Below, one piece after another: positions 21,904-30,805 of a stretch of DNA of 64,000 nucleotides. The position numbers and the translations under genes are program-made. Location of the stretch: positions 3,760,775-3,824,774 of the forward strand of contig NZ_OY781091.1 in the NCBI RefSeq assembly GCF_963676275.1. The letters run 5' to 3'. Origin of the DNA: an uncultured Cohaesibacter sp. (lineage in GTDB: Bacteria; Pseudomonadota; Alphaproteobacteria; Rhizobiales; Cohaesibacteraceae). The notes beneath the pieces were generated by a model. It was not told the DNA's origin. It searched no databases and saw only the letters and a list, made by a program, of their open reading frames with translations. The first letter of the stretch is position 1, and each line of letters starts with the position of its first letter.

Positions 21904-24516
21904 ATGAGTTTTCTGCCTATAAAAAAAATGCTCGAACGAGTATCTCATAATGCAACGGAGTCTGACACAACTAGGTTCTGGGAGCTCACTTATGCTGGAG
22001 AGTTTTTGATACGCCTAACTGCAGCAACGCTTGTCGCGTGTGTTGATAGGTCTCCAGATAGAGATCGATATGGATTAGAATACAAGCTAGTTCGAGCAGA
22101 TGGTATAGGCGACTGGGTACAAGCAATCGAACAGGTTTTAACAGGCCCTCCAGCATCTCACTTAAACCCTTTTGCTTATGAACTCAGAAACAGTCTTACA
22201 AAAAGAGATAAAGTTGATAGCGAGAGATCTGAAGCCATTAACCTTTTGGTGGACGTTCTCAAGAATGTGTACAACCCGGAGTTTGAGATAAGAGAGACCC
22301 CCTCATTTCGATTGTGGTTGAAATTATTTGTAACAATAAGAAATAAATCTAGAGGGCATGGGGCTCAAACTCCAGCGAAACTGAGTAGTTGCGTCGAGTC
22401 ACTAGAAAAATCTATAGATATATATATTAATTCTATAAGACTTGATGATTTTGAGTGGGCATATTTGCATAGAAACTTATCAGGAAAATATAGAGTTATA
22501 GGAATTTCAGATAATTGCGGAAGTTTCGATTTTTTAAAAACCTCAAAAGCTCAAGATAGTAAAAATTTTCAAAGCGGGTGTTATATTTGGCTATCAGAGC
22601 CGAGACGCGTTAATTTAATATATACAGATCAAGATTGTCTTGATTTTTTCTTTCCAAATGGGGATTTTAAATTAAATGACTTCGAACTTCACTCTCTTAT
22701 TTCAGACAACAGGAGAAGGCAAAGCAATACTGACTTTATGAACCCTATTGCTTCTTTGCCCCGCAGCGAAACTGAAGGGCTTTCAAGCCTCGAAGCGATT
22801 GGAAATGTTCTGACGAACATACCGGAACGGCCAAGACTTTACATTGCAAGAAAAAAATTAGAGGTTGAAGTATATAAACTTTTAGAAAACGACAGACACC
22901 CGATAATTACACTTGTTGGACGAGGTGGAATTGGAAAAACCTCTTTAACATTAAAAGTATTACACGAATTAACTTTGAATAATAGATTTGACATCATAGT
23001 CTGGTTCAGCGCAAGAGATATAGACTTAACTACAAGCGGAGCAAAAACTGTAAGACCATCCATTTTAACAGAAAAGGAAATATCAAAGCAATTTTTTGAA
23101 CTTATGGGGAAAAAACAGAATGGCAGTTCTGGAAAATTTGTATCTGAAATAGATTATATGACAAGCCAAATGGGATGTGGAGAAACTGGCCCAATTCTTT
23201 TTGTTTTTGACAACTTTGAAACGTTACGTAACCCACAAGACATTTTTGCTTGGATAGACGCTAGCATCCGCCTCCCAAATAAAGCTCTAATTACATCTCG
23301 CTTTCGTGATTTTAAGGGCGATTACCCTATCGAGATTTCTGGGATGGGGCGCTCTGAAGCGGACGAACTCATAACTGTCACATCACGTAATTTGTCTGTT
23401 GAGGGTCTATTACAATCTAGAGATAGAAACGCAATCATAGAAGAATCTGAGGGACATCCATATATAATTAAAATACTTATTGGAGAAATAGCCGATACAG
23501 GAGCCTATACTCGTCCTTCGCGGATAATGGCAAGGCGCGATGATATACTTGTCGCTCTATTTGAACGAACTTTTGGTGCATTATCACCGCTTGCAGCTCG
23601 AACATTCATGATGCTATCGCAGTGGAGATCAACGGTACCTCAGTTATTGGTTGAAGCCGTTCTTCTGAGGCATGCTGCCGAAGAAGCTATTGATCCTGAA
23701 ACTGCCATCAATCAACTGGTTAGAACTTCACTAATTGAGCGGAGTCAAGATCCGGAAGGTAGCGACCACCTACTAGTGCCGCTGTCCGCGTCCATTTTTG
23801 GTCAGTCGAAACTACAAGTGTCAGCAAGCCGTATGTTAATTTTGGATGATGTTAAATTTCTTCAGTCACTTGGAGCAAGCGATCAGAGAAAAGATGAGAA
23901 AGGTATATTTCCGAGGCTTAAAAACCTGTTCTCGAGCTTCGCTAAACGAATTGAGCACAATGAGACTTCTCTTGCGGAAAGCCGTTCGGTATTAGAGTTT
24001 ATTGCTCGCGGCTATGCAGATGCTTGGCTTCTGCTTAGCCGATTGGAAATAGACTGTGGAGAGGATGGGTGGCAAGAGAATGCAGCAGAGTACCTAAGAC
24101 GCTATCTTCAAAATGAACCGAATGGATCAAACGCATACGAAGCATGGCAAGAGCTTCAAGGACTATACATGCGCCAAGGAGATGTAGTTGCGGGCTGCGG
24201 TGCATTCCTACGAATGGCTGAATTCTCTGAACCTCCTCTTGAGAGCATTAGTTCAATGGCAAATTGGCTAAATAGTACTTTTAAAACAAATCACAATCTC
24301 ACGATAGATCAACGTTCTGCGGTATTTCTCCCTTTGGCTGAACTTATGAAGAAAAGGCTAGTTCATGCATCCGCGACTGATTTCTCGCGGCTAGGTTGGC
24401 TATTCTTGAATTGCGGGGATAAGGAAAGTGCCAAGCACTACGCACTTGAAGGCCTTAAAAGAGACGCAGGAAACACGCATTGTGCGAGGATAATTGAGCG
24501 TTTAGAGGAACGTTAG
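21904..24516 (+). CDS. HEPN-STAND ATPase with C-terminal helical repeats (putative antiphage sensor)
   Basis: 870 residues from the ATG at 21904; ATG 21892 and TTG 21823 are alternatives, but AGGA spacing favours 21904. Residues 1-190 are helical and contain RNKSRGH at 146-152, the R-x4-6-H signature of HEPN ribonucleases, in a helix (LKLFVTIRNKSRGHGAQ). A beta-rich linker follows. The STAND NTPase core has Walker A GRGGIGKT (339-346), Walker B LFVFDNFE (432-439) and an ALITSRFRD arginine motif (461-469). A winged-helix-like part and helical (TPR-like) repeats follow to the end. This domain order, effector-NTPase-sensor, is that of Avs-like and NLR-like defence proteins. The gene is AT-rich, on the strand opposite to the phage operons, between mor and the lysis unit. 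Confidence 0.75.
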   Translation: MSFLPIKKMLERVSHNATESDTTRFWELTYAGEFLIRLTAATLVACVDRSPDRDRYGLEYKLVRADGIGDWVQAIEQVLTGPPASHLNPFAYELRNSLTKRDKVDSERSEAINLLVDVLKNVYNPEFEIRETPSFRLWLKLFVTIRNKSRGHGAQTPAKLSSCVESLEKSIDIYINSIRLDDFEWAYLHRNLSGKYRVIGISDNCGSFDFLKTSKAQDSKNFQSGCYIWLSEPRRVNLIYTDQDCLDFFFPNGDFKLNDFELHSLISDNRRRQSNTDFMNPIASLPRSETEGLSSLEAIGNVLTNIPERPRLYIARKKLEVEVYKLLENDRHPIITLVGRGGIGKTSLTLKVLHELTLNNRFDIIVWFSARDIDLTTSGAKTVRPSILTEKEISKQFFELMGKKQNGSSGKFVSEIDYMTSQMGCGETGPILFVFDNFETLRNPQDIFAWIDASIRLPNKALITSRFRDFKGDYPIEISGMGRSEADELITVTSRNLSVEGLLQSRDRNAIIEESEGHPYIIKILIGEIADTGAYTRPSRIMARRDDILVALFERTFGALSPLAARTFMMLSQWRSTVPQLLVEAVLLRHAAEEAIDPETAINQLVRTSLIERSQDPEGSDHLLVPLSASIFGQSKLQVSASRMLILDDVKFLQSLGASDQRKDEKGIFPRLKNLFSSFAKRIEHNETSLAESRSVLEFIARGYADAWLLLSRLEIDCGEDGWQENAAEYLRRYLQNEPNGSNAYEAWQELQGLYMRQGDVVAGCGAFLRMAEFSEPPLESISSMANWLNSTFKTNHNLTIDQRSAVFLPLAELMKKRLVHASATDFSRLGWLFLNCGDKESAKHYALEGLKRDAGNTHCARIIERLEER

Positions 24517-24665
24517 ACCAGACAACACTCTTTCGTTTTGCTCTTGAGATAAGTTTAGCGCCATCTAAATCTCGGCTCATCGTCGCATTTGCAATGCAAA
24601 TATTGCAAAGATTGAGAAGCACTTAAGACTTCAAACGAACGCTTTAGAGTTTGATCCACTCTCAG
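24517..24665. other. Convergent intergenic gap with palindrome ATTTGCAATGCAAAT (24587-24601)
   Basis: The gap separates the ends of the HEPN-STAND gene and the Mor-like gene. A perfect 15-nt palindrome is present. It could be a binding site (Mor acts at dyads downstream of its gene in Mu) but no promoter elements are clear. Confidence 0.35.
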
Positions 24666-25076
24666 CTATCTGTCTGCCCGGTTTGTTCGTCCGATAAAAT
24701 CCTCAATATCCATCTGCCGCTCATCAACACGGCTTGGCAGGGCTTTGCCAGCGAGCAACATGCGGACATAGCGTTCTGATACGCGCAGTTCGAGGGCGAT
24801 TTCGATGGAGCCCAATCCTTCTTTGTGCAACCGGAGAGCCTCGATCTTGTTGTCGACCTGACGAAGTCGGGTTGGCACGTAGAATTTATCGCCAGGGAAT
24901 TGCTCAATCAGTAGATCGGCAGTTTCCCGATCAAGGCGTGCAAGCGGATTATCTTCCGTCCAATGCAAGGGAACCTTGATCTCGATCCCCGGCAGTGTGG
25001 CCATCAGCACATCGACGACATCGCGGCCCACGATATCGGCAATCATGGCCATATCCTCGGTCAAAAGCTCAGCCAT
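24666..25076 (-). CDS. mor: Mor/C-family middle transcription activator
   Basis: 136 residues. The N-terminal helical dimerisation part contains IADIVGRDVVDVLMATLPGIEIKVP, the conserved Mor/C motif. The C-terminal HTH is EALRLHKEGLGSIEIALELRVSERYVRMLL. In Mu, Mor and C activate middle and late promoters lacking a -35 element by binding dyads. This protein is the best candidate to act at the GGAACAGTTCC dyads before the late units. The start has GGGAG six bases upstream. It ends the early operon. Confidence 0.85.
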   Translation of the reverse strand: MAELLTEDMAMIADIVGRDVVDVLMATLPGIEIKVPLHWTEDNPLARLDRETADLLIEQFPGDKFYVPTRLRQVDNKIEALRLHKEGLGSIEIALELRVSERYVRMLLAGKALPSRVDERQMDIEDFIGRTNRADR

Positions 25077-25329
25077 ATCTCTCTCCCGTTCTGAGGCGCT
25101 TCAGATGCGCCATTCTGTTTTTGGTCAAGAGAACCGTAATGACCCGGCCATTCTTGAACACATAGCGCTTGCCTTTTGCTGTCAGTGCATCGGCTTTTGC
25201 TTGCACCGCATATGAGGTTTCAGAAGCGATCAGCTCGCGGATCGCTTCGATGTCCATGTCGAGCACCCGTTCCATATATCGAACAACAGCGTGATCCGTG
25301 ACAAAGTCGGCAGATAATGGTTTGGTCAC
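25069..25329 (-). CDS. Conserved small phage protein, function unknown
   Basis: 86 residues with an HAVVRYMERVLDMDIEAIRELI opening, a pattern seen in small proteins of alphaproteobacterial phages, then a beta hairpin (GKRYVFKNGRVITVLLTKNR). The compact alpha-beta layout recalls RelE-like folds but no catalytic set is clear. It overlaps the Mor start by eight bases. Confidence 0.6.
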   Translation of the reverse strand: MTKPLSADFVTDHAVVRYMERVLDMDIEAIRELIASETSYAVQAKADALTAKGKRYVFKNGRVITVLLTKNRMAHLKRLRTGERYG

Positions 25330-25391
25330 GAAACTCTCCGCACTATTTTCTTGAGGGCTTCAATCACCGGGCTGGCTTGTTCGAACGTCAG

Positions 25392-25739
25392 CTATTCGGG
25401 GTTATCAATGCCGGTCTCCTTCTTCACAAAGGCGCGCAAGGCCTCCTTGAAGGGAAGCTCCCAGTAGCCTTTCGCATCGATATTCTTGGCAATAGCGTAC
25501 ATCAGCCGGATATAGGACTTTGAGGAAGGTGGCCGGTGTTTGCCGTCTGTGCTTTTGGACTTCCAGCCCTGCCGCTTCAGCTCGCTCAACACGGCTGCCC
25601 GTTCGGTTTCGGTCATTCGACCAGAGCTGTCTTTGCCAGTAACACGCAGAAGCAAGGCCCGGTAGGTGGCGTCATCAAGCCCCAGTTCCTTCTTCGCAAT
25701 ATGGATTTTGGCAAGCGTTGGCGCACTAGGATGTCCCAT
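25392..25739 (-). CDS. gemA: GemA-like protein (Mu gp16, DUF1018)
   Basis: 115 residues from the ATG at 25739, chosen because GGAGG lies six bases upstream. The family pattern is AKIHIAKKELGLDDATYRALLLRVTGKDSSGRMTETER, then ELKRQGWK and YIRLMYAIAK near the C-terminus. In Mu, gemA affects host gene expression and DNA supercoiling. It follows the winged-helix gene, overlapping its end by 14 bases. Confidence 0.85.
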   Translation of the reverse strand: MGHPSAPTLAKIHIAKKELGLDDATYRALLLRVTGKDSSGRMTETERAAVLSELKRQGWKSKSTDGKHRPPSSKSYIRLMYAIAKNIDAKGYWELPFKEALRAFVKKETGIDNPE

Positions 25740-25974
25740 ACTGGCCTCCATCTACGGTGAGGCCCCAATCGCCCTTGGAGGGCTGGCAAACCAGCCCCTT
25801 GTTGCAGAGACGATTAAGAGTGTTGCGAGTGAAGTCCCCATCCAGACCAGCTCTTGCAGCCACATCCGCCGTCGTGGCCAAAAACTTCTGTTCGTCCGGT
25901 TCAATAAGATGCTGCAAACTATGCAGCACCTTCTTCTGAACATCAGATATCTGCACCATGTCCGTCCTCCTCAT
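25726..25974 (-). CDS. Small winged-helix protein
   Basis: 82 residues. A compact winged-helix pattern is visible: VQKKVLHSLQHL, then TTADVAARAGLDGDFTRNTLNRLCNKGLV, then WGLTVDG in the wing. It is probably a DNA-binding regulator within the early operon. The ATG overlaps the stop of the DUF3164 gene by ATGA. Confidence 0.6.
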   Translation of the reverse strand: MRRTDMVQISDVQKKVLHSLQHLIEPDEQKFLATTADVAARAGLDGDFTRNTLNRLCNKGLVCQPSKGDWGLTVDGGQYGTS

Positions 25975-26594
25975 ACGCTGGCGATATCGAGAGAAACAGG
26001 ATTGCGCTCTTCACTTCCCTGCTGGCGCTTGTAGGCCCGGAAGTAGCTCTTCGATCCAGTTACGCGGAGTGCATCAGAAATGGCTTCCATGGCCTTGAGC
26101 CACTTCTCATCCTCAATATTGAGGCGGCGCAGGCCAAGGACACGTCCGGTTGAGATCTTGCCCTGCTTGTCAACCTGAAAGGCGTCATCGACCAAAGCGC
26201 GCAAATTGGCGTTGGCGTCCTTGCTCCATTCCTGAATGCACTCGTCAATCAGAGCTTTTGCCGCTTCCAGCTCAGGCCCGAAGGAAATGCTCTCATTAAC
26301 AGCCACCACCAACTGGAGAGAGCCGTCATAGCTGTTGAGCGTCATGTTGCCTTTCTTGCCGCCGCGTTTGGCTCCGTATTTCTCGGAAATCAATTCGCGG
26401 AAGGCTTCCACATTGCCAAAGGCCTTTTGCTTGAATGCAGCCAACTGGGCATTCAATGTTTCCGCTTCAGCCATGAGGTCTCGAACCAAGGCATCCTCCT
26501 CGATATGCTCCGGTTTAACGGTCTCGATAGGGACCAAAGCTCCCTTGGCGTTTTCCATATATCCGTCCGGGATCTGCTTTTCTTGCGCTGACAT
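25971..26594 (-). CDS. DUF3164 protein
   Basis: 207 residues from the ATG MSAQEKQIPDGY. It has the DUF3164 opening IPDGYMENAKGALVPIETVKPEH, the charged helix VRDLMAEAETLNAQLAAFKQKAFGNVEAF, the KRGGKKGNMTLNSYDGSLQLVVAVNE strands, and RRLNIEDEKWLKAMEAISDA near the end. The family is conserved in early regions of Mu-like phages and its function is not known. Confidence 0.85.
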   Translation of the reverse strand: MSAQEKQIPDGYMENAKGALVPIETVKPEHIEEDALVRDLMAEAETLNAQLAAFKQKAFGNVEAFRELISEKYGAKRGGKKGNMTLNSYDGSLQLVVAVNESISFGPELEAAKALIDECIQEWSKDANANLRALVDDAFQVDKQGKISTGRVLGLRRLNIEDEKWLKAMEAISDALRVTGSKSYFRAYKRQQGSEERNPVSLDIASV

Positions 26595-26625
26595 GATAAA
26601 AATCCTTCTCAAATTAGGGTGAGAT

Positions 26626-26877
26626 TCACTCTTCGTTCTCTATGTGATTTCCTGCTTTTTCCGGCCATGTCGGGAAAAGGATGATCTTGGGATCTTCAAG
26701 ATGATCTGTGGTTAGAGGAATGGTTTGGGCCAACAGAGCCGCTTCCAGTCGCTTCGCCTTGTCCGATTGCGCACGTAGCAGATCAGCAAACCGCTGTGCG
26801 GCGACTGGCGGAAAGCCATCATTGTTGTAGGCGGCCACAAACCATTCCTGCAGAGCGCGGAGATATTCACTCAACAT
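26626..26877 (-). CDS. Hypothetical early protein
   Basis: 83 residues from the ATG at 26877, which has GGAGGAG eight bases upstream and overlaps the end of the HTH gene; the frame stays open 45 bases further. It has a helical N-terminus (LSEYLRALQEWFVAAYNNDGFPPVAAQRFADLLRAQ) and no recognised domain. Confidence 0.5.
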   Translation of the reverse strand: MLSEYLRALQEWFVAAYNNDGFPPVAAQRFADLLRAQSDKAKRLEAALLAQTIPLTTDHLEDPKIILFPTWPEKAGNHIENEE

Positions 26878-27215
26878 GCAGTGTTCTCCTCCCGGCCCGG
26901 ATTGAGAGAACAGGTCTTGCATGCAATCCAGCGCTTAAGAAGAGCCGGATCACTGGTGGGAATGCTGGCCGTGCGGCAGTCCTCACAGTCGCTTTGCTTG
27001 ATGTCGGAGCCCAAATGCGGGCAGAACACCCTGTCGCTGTAAGCGGCTATGATCTTGGCTTCCAGCCGATCAACCCGACCTCCTGCCTGCTCATACTTCC
27101 CAGCCAGATAAAGGCTGACCTGGGTGCGGCTGACGTCCAGCTCATCTGCAACGGCTTTCTTGGACCCCAACCTATCCAGTTGCTCTATGAGGAGGTCTTT
27201 TGCCGTTACTGACAT
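26871..27215 (-). CDS. HTH regulator with cysteine cluster
   Basis: 114 residues. The HTH is LGSKKAVADELDVSRTQVSLYLAGKYE (about 17-43). A C-terminal CPHLGSDIKQSDCEDCRTASIP ... WIACKTCSLNPG gives at least six cysteines in CxxC-like pairs, a possible zinc site. A regulator of early or lysogenic genes is likely. It overlaps the next gene start at 27206-27215. Confidence 0.65.
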   Translation of the reverse strand: MSVTAKDLLIEQLDRLGSKKAVADELDVSRTQVSLYLAGKYEQAGGRVDRLEAKIIAAYSDRVFCPHLGSDIKQSDCEDCRTASIPTSDPALLKRWIACKTCSLNPGREENTAC

Positions 27216-27796
27216 GGAATGATCTCCCCTCGCTCACCAAGATTATGGTCGAAAAGACACCCCTTGTTGGCGCGATAGACTGGAGCAATCGGCCCTGTGT
27301 CCTTCAACAGACGAAACCGTTTGAAGCCGTTAGACGTAAGCTTTGTTCCCCTTGCCCTAACGGGTAGAACAGTCAAATAGTGAGCCTTTACAAGCGCGCA
27401 GAAATAGCGTTGCAGGTTATTGTCTGCATCTCTTTCGGAGCCGGAAGCTGCTGCCATGATAATGTCGCCAATCGTGAAAGCTCCCGACATGCGCATGGCA
27501 TTCCATGCTCGTTGACGAAGGGTTTCGCGTGGCTTCCGGCATAATCCACGATCTGCTCGGATTGGTCCGGAGGTCACCTTGCCACCAGTTGCCAAAAGTG
27601 CTTTTCCATCATCAGTAAGCTGATAGCAGCCAAGTTCCACTCGCTCTAACAACCCACGTATGACCAGTCGACCTGCGCATTTGACAATCTCGTGCCGTTT
27701 GAAGTCAGACAGGGCATAGTCCAGATGATCAATGGTATGACACTGGCCATCCGACAGACGTCGCAGCATCGCATTGGATAGGTCGCCGACGGCCAT
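27206..27796 (-). CDS. Double winged-helix-like early protein
   Basis: 196 residues from the ATG at 27796, placed six bases after GGAGGT. Two winged-helix patterns are seen: residues about 5-65 (MLRRLSDGQCHTIDHL ... IRGLLERVELGCYQLTDDGKALL) and 88-165 (LRQRAWNAMRMSGAFTIGDIIMAAA ... YLTVLP). Function unknown. It is coupled to the MuB-like gene by ATGA overlap. Confidence 0.55.
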   Translation of the reverse strand: MAVGDLSNAMLRRLSDGQCHTIDHLDYALSDFKRHEIVKCAGRLVIRGLLERVELGCYQLTDDGKALLATGGKVTSGPIRADRGLCRKPRETLRQRAWNAMRMSGAFTIGDIIMAAASGSERDADNNLQRYFCALVKAHYLTVLPVRARGTKLTSNGFKRFRLLKDTGPIAPVYRANKGCLFDHNLGERGEIIPCQ

Positions 27797-28563
27797 CACA
27801 TCACCTCCGGAACAGCAATGGGAAGATTGCGCTGGCGGTCGATGAGCAAGGTCTCGCCCACCATATCAGCCATGGTGAGACCGCCATCATCTGGCTCATT
27901 GCGGAGGCCGAACCGCTCAATATTGGCGATAGCCTCAAGAATTTCTCGGTTGTAGCCACCTGAGGCTTTGAGGATGAACTTGGTTAAGTCAGGGGCAACG
28001 GGCACTTCACAGCGACCAGAGATCAGAGCATTGACATCATCCTCAGAACAATTCTCGAACCGTACCTTCTGAGAAACACGCGAGGCGACCTGAGGAAAGC
28101 GTTTGAGATTGTCATTTACCTTACCCATACCAACCAGAATGGTCGGCAATTCAATCATGTCCGAAATGTCGCGAATAGTTTCCAGAATGGGAGACTTGCT
28201 GGAAACGTGGTCGGCTTCATCAATGACAAGACCAAAGGTTCTATTGGCCATCTGGGCTGAGGCCTGACGGCTCGCCAGTTCCTCCAGCGCCGTTTTGTAT
28301 TTCTTCTGGAATGCATGAGGCGGCGTTACCCGCAAGTTTTCCAACAGCTCGGTCATAAACCAGTTGGGTGTCCATTCCTTCTTTGCCCGGAGATAAACAC
28401 TTCCGGTCTGCGCAACCCAGTGTTTGAGGGTTGTCGTCTTGCCCAGCCCCGGTGCGCCATCCACGACAACAAGGCAGGCCTCATCAGCGCCACGCTGGCT
28501 AAGCCTATCCAAGGCTGAGAGAAAGCGCGAGACATTGCTGGTCTCGACAAAAACATTCCGCAT
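27796..28563 (-). CDS. MuB-like AAA ATPase (transposition target/activator protein)
   Basis: 255 residues. Walker A GAPGLGKTT at 37-45 and a Walker B-like FGLVIDEADH near 125-134 are followed by an arginine-containing SRVSQKVRFE segment. Its position right after the transposase matches Mu B, which binds target DNA and stimulates MuA. The N-terminal HTH of Mu B is missing, as in shorter MuB/TniB-like relatives. AAGGAG lies eight bases before the ATG. Confidence 0.85.
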   Translation of the reverse strand: MRNVFVETSNVSRFLSALDRLSQRGADEACLVVVDGAPGLGKTTTLKHWVAQTGSVYLRAKKEWTPNWFMTELLENLRVTPPHAFQKKYKTALEELASRQASAQMANRTFGLVIDEADHVSSKSPILETIRDISDMIELPTILVGMGKVNDNLKRFPQVASRVSQKVRFENCSEDDVNALISGRCEVPVAPDLTKFILKASGGYNREILEAIANIERFGLRNEPDDGGLTMADMVGETLLIDRQRNLPIAVPEVM

Positions 28564-28591
28564 CTGGTATTCTCCTTTTCAAGTTTTGCTG

Positions 28592-30805
28592 TCAGGCGGC
28601 GGCGCGGAGGACGGTTCGAAGGGCTTCCACGTCGACACCATTGAGACGGAACAGTTCCAAAGAGGTGCTGCGCTGGAGACATCCGGTCAGCACCTTTTTT
28701 CGTGATGGGGTTAGTTCTTCTGGATGTTCGATCACCCAAGCGGCCAGTTCCTCATCGGTTGAGAAAACGCGTTTGCGTGGCTTCGAGGGGGAGATCTCCA
28801 GAACAGGGGCTAGCTCGATCAATTCAAGGGATGCGTCGGCTTCACTCGATGTTGAGGCAAAGCCTTCCAGTATATTGAGATTTTCGGCTGGGTTATGCTC
28901 AAGCACCAGATCCGAGCGCAACTGGTCATCAACCTTGTCCATCTTGTCAGTAAGGCGGCGCTTCTGGGCACGAGCCCGTTTTTCGATAGCGGCCTGCTCG
29001 TAGGAAACAGAGACATAGCGCTCTTCATTGCCTGCAAACTCGGCAACACAGATCAGGCGACCCGGCAGCAGATCCCCATCCACCTCATCAATTTTGCGCA
29101 CCCAGAGCTTGCTGGCATCTTTGACGTCATAGGCAACAATGACCTTATCGCCGTGATACTGCTCCAACGCCTGATGGAAATACTGGTTGGTGTTCCAGTT
29201 GATGAGGCACCGGTTGACCGTGCGGATTTCATGCGGTCTGAACAGGTCATTCACTTCAAACGGTTGCACGGAAACTGGCTCAAAGCCCTTGGCCATCTGG
29301 GCCGCCCAGAATTCATTTGGCGACATATGCCGTTTTCTGCCGGTGATTGGATCCGCAGTTTTCGGAAGCTCTGAGTGTGGCTTGTTATTATAGACCTCGA
29401 CCGCCTTTTCGCAGTCAGCCAGAAACTCATCCCATTCAATGAGGATCCGGCTTTTGCCCAGCGTCTTGATTTCGCGTCTGGTGACATCAAAGGCTTTTTT
29501 GCGTGCCTCTTTGTCCATATCACGACCGACATAGGTGACATAGCTGCGAGCCAGAGGGTTCCAGACGCTCCCATGGAACCGCTCGATGATGCCGCGTGCT
29601 TGCGAATTATAGGCGATTGAATGCATCTTGGAGATACCAAGACGACCCATCATGCCCGTGGCGTCAGCATCAAATGTCTTGTTTTTGTAGCCAGGTCCGT
29701 TATCGACATAGAAAATTGCCGGGATGCCATGTTCGACGCTAGCCCTGCGCAAGGCATCGGCAACAGCGATCACATTCTCTTTCAGGCTAATGGAAAAACC
29801 GACACACTTTCGGGTGAAGACATCCACCACTGAGGTGATTTCTGGACGGAAAGGTTGACCGGTCAGCAAATGCGCGACCTCGGCATCAAAGGTTTTGCCA
29901 TCGGCAGTGTAGATCGATGTCGGCATCAATCCTTCCGTCGACCGGCTGACATAGGCCATGCGCGCCTTGATGGTCAAAGCACCTTCCCGACCTCTGACGC
30001 GATCCACATTGCCCAGTTTGGAAAGCGCCGTGCGCACCTGCTTGTAAGTTGGTGCGAGATCCTTGTTCTCTAAAGTATCGACATAAGCACCAAGAGCTTC
30101 CGCTATGGTTGGCTTTGAGGGACGAGCATAGAATTTGAGAAAATCGCCGAACCATTTGACCTCATTAAGGGGCTTGGCCCTTTTCTTGATCTGAGGTGCA
30201 AGGGCGGTAACACCACCCTCATCGCGAGCCGAAAACCATCCATAGATGGAGCGCAAGGAAATGCTGTTTCGACGTTCAGCGGCAAGCTCGGCGGCTTCAC
30301 TAAGAGCAGCATAGTCGGCTTTGTCTGGGCGATGCTGGTCACTGGTCGGCAACCCGGATCTGTAGAGAGTGAGATCCTCAAGGAATTGCAGAATGGCTTT
30401 CCGGCGGGACTGGTCACTAACGATGGTGCGGCGCTCGATTTCAACAAGGAGAGCAGCTCTCGCTTCCATCATGATGCGTTGACGTGCGTTAGGAGCATTG
30501 CCATCCTTTGCGACAACTGACCTTTTACTTTGCACGGGTTCCTGAGACAGCTTGTCCAGGGCAACGCGTTTGTTCAGATCAGCCAGTGCAGCCTCTGGAA
30601 GCAGATCAATATGATATTCCCAGCCCCCACCACGGCCAGACCGTTTGCGGGCGAATGACGTAGTCTGCCAATCAAGACGCTTGGCAAGCAATTGAATAGC
30701 TCTGTCGGTTTCAGGCAAATCCGGCAGCTTAAGTTCCGCCAATTCACGTGCAGTGAACCACTCACGTTGTACGCCATTCTTCCAGATGGAGATTGCTGAT
30801 GTCAT
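28592..30805 (-). CDS. MuA-type DDE transposase
   Basis: 737 residues from the ATG at 30805, which overlaps the upstream stop (ATGA). The N-terminus is a Mu-type DNA-binding winged helix (EWFTARELAELKLPDLPETDRAIQLLAKRLDW). Further HTH-like regions lie at 105-280. The catalytic rve core has D302 (YTADGKTFD), D368 (YVDNGPGYKN) and E408 (IIERFHGSVW). A beta-barrel follows around 500-600, and the C-terminus is charged. It carries out integration and replicative transposition. It also contains GGAACAGTTCC at 28668-28678 as coding sequence. Confidence 0.93.
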   Translation of the reverse strand: MTSAISIWKNGVQREWFTARELAELKLPDLPETDRAIQLLAKRLDWQTTSFARKRSGRGGGWEYHIDLLPEAALADLNKRVALDKLSQEPVQSKRSVVAKDGNAPNARQRIMMEARAALLVEIERRTIVSDQSRRKAILQFLEDLTLYRSGLPTSDQHRPDKADYAALSEAAELAAERRNSISLRSIYGWFSARDEGGVTALAPQIKKRAKPLNEVKWFGDFLKFYARPSKPTIAEALGAYVDTLENKDLAPTYKQVRTALSKLGNVDRVRGREGALTIKARMAYVSRSTEGLMPTSIYTADGKTFDAEVAHLLTGQPFRPEITSVVDVFTRKCVGFSISLKENVIAVADALRRASVEHGIPAIFYVDNGPGYKNKTFDADATGMMGRLGISKMHSIAYNSQARGIIERFHGSVWNPLARSYVTYVGRDMDKEARKKAFDVTRREIKTLGKSRILIEWDEFLADCEKAVEVYNNKPHSELPKTADPITGRKRHMSPNEFWAAQMAKGFEPVSVQPFEVNDLFRPHEIRTVNRCLINWNTNQYFHQALEQYHGDKVIVAYDVKDASKLWVRKIDEVDGDLLPGRLICVAEFAGNEERYVSVSYEQAAIEKRARAQKRRLTDKMDKVDDQLRSDLVLEHNPAENLNILEGFASTSSEADASLELIELAPVLEISPSKPRKRVFSTDEELAAWVIEHPEELTPSRKKVLTGCLQRSTSLELFRLNGVDVEALRTVLRAAA

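Noticed and set aside
28668-28678. GGAACAGTTCC near the end of the transposase gene
   Set aside because: Encodes part of a Leu-Glu-Leu-Phe-Arg stretch; it could precede the MuB gene, but the MuB gene has no extra promoter evidence.
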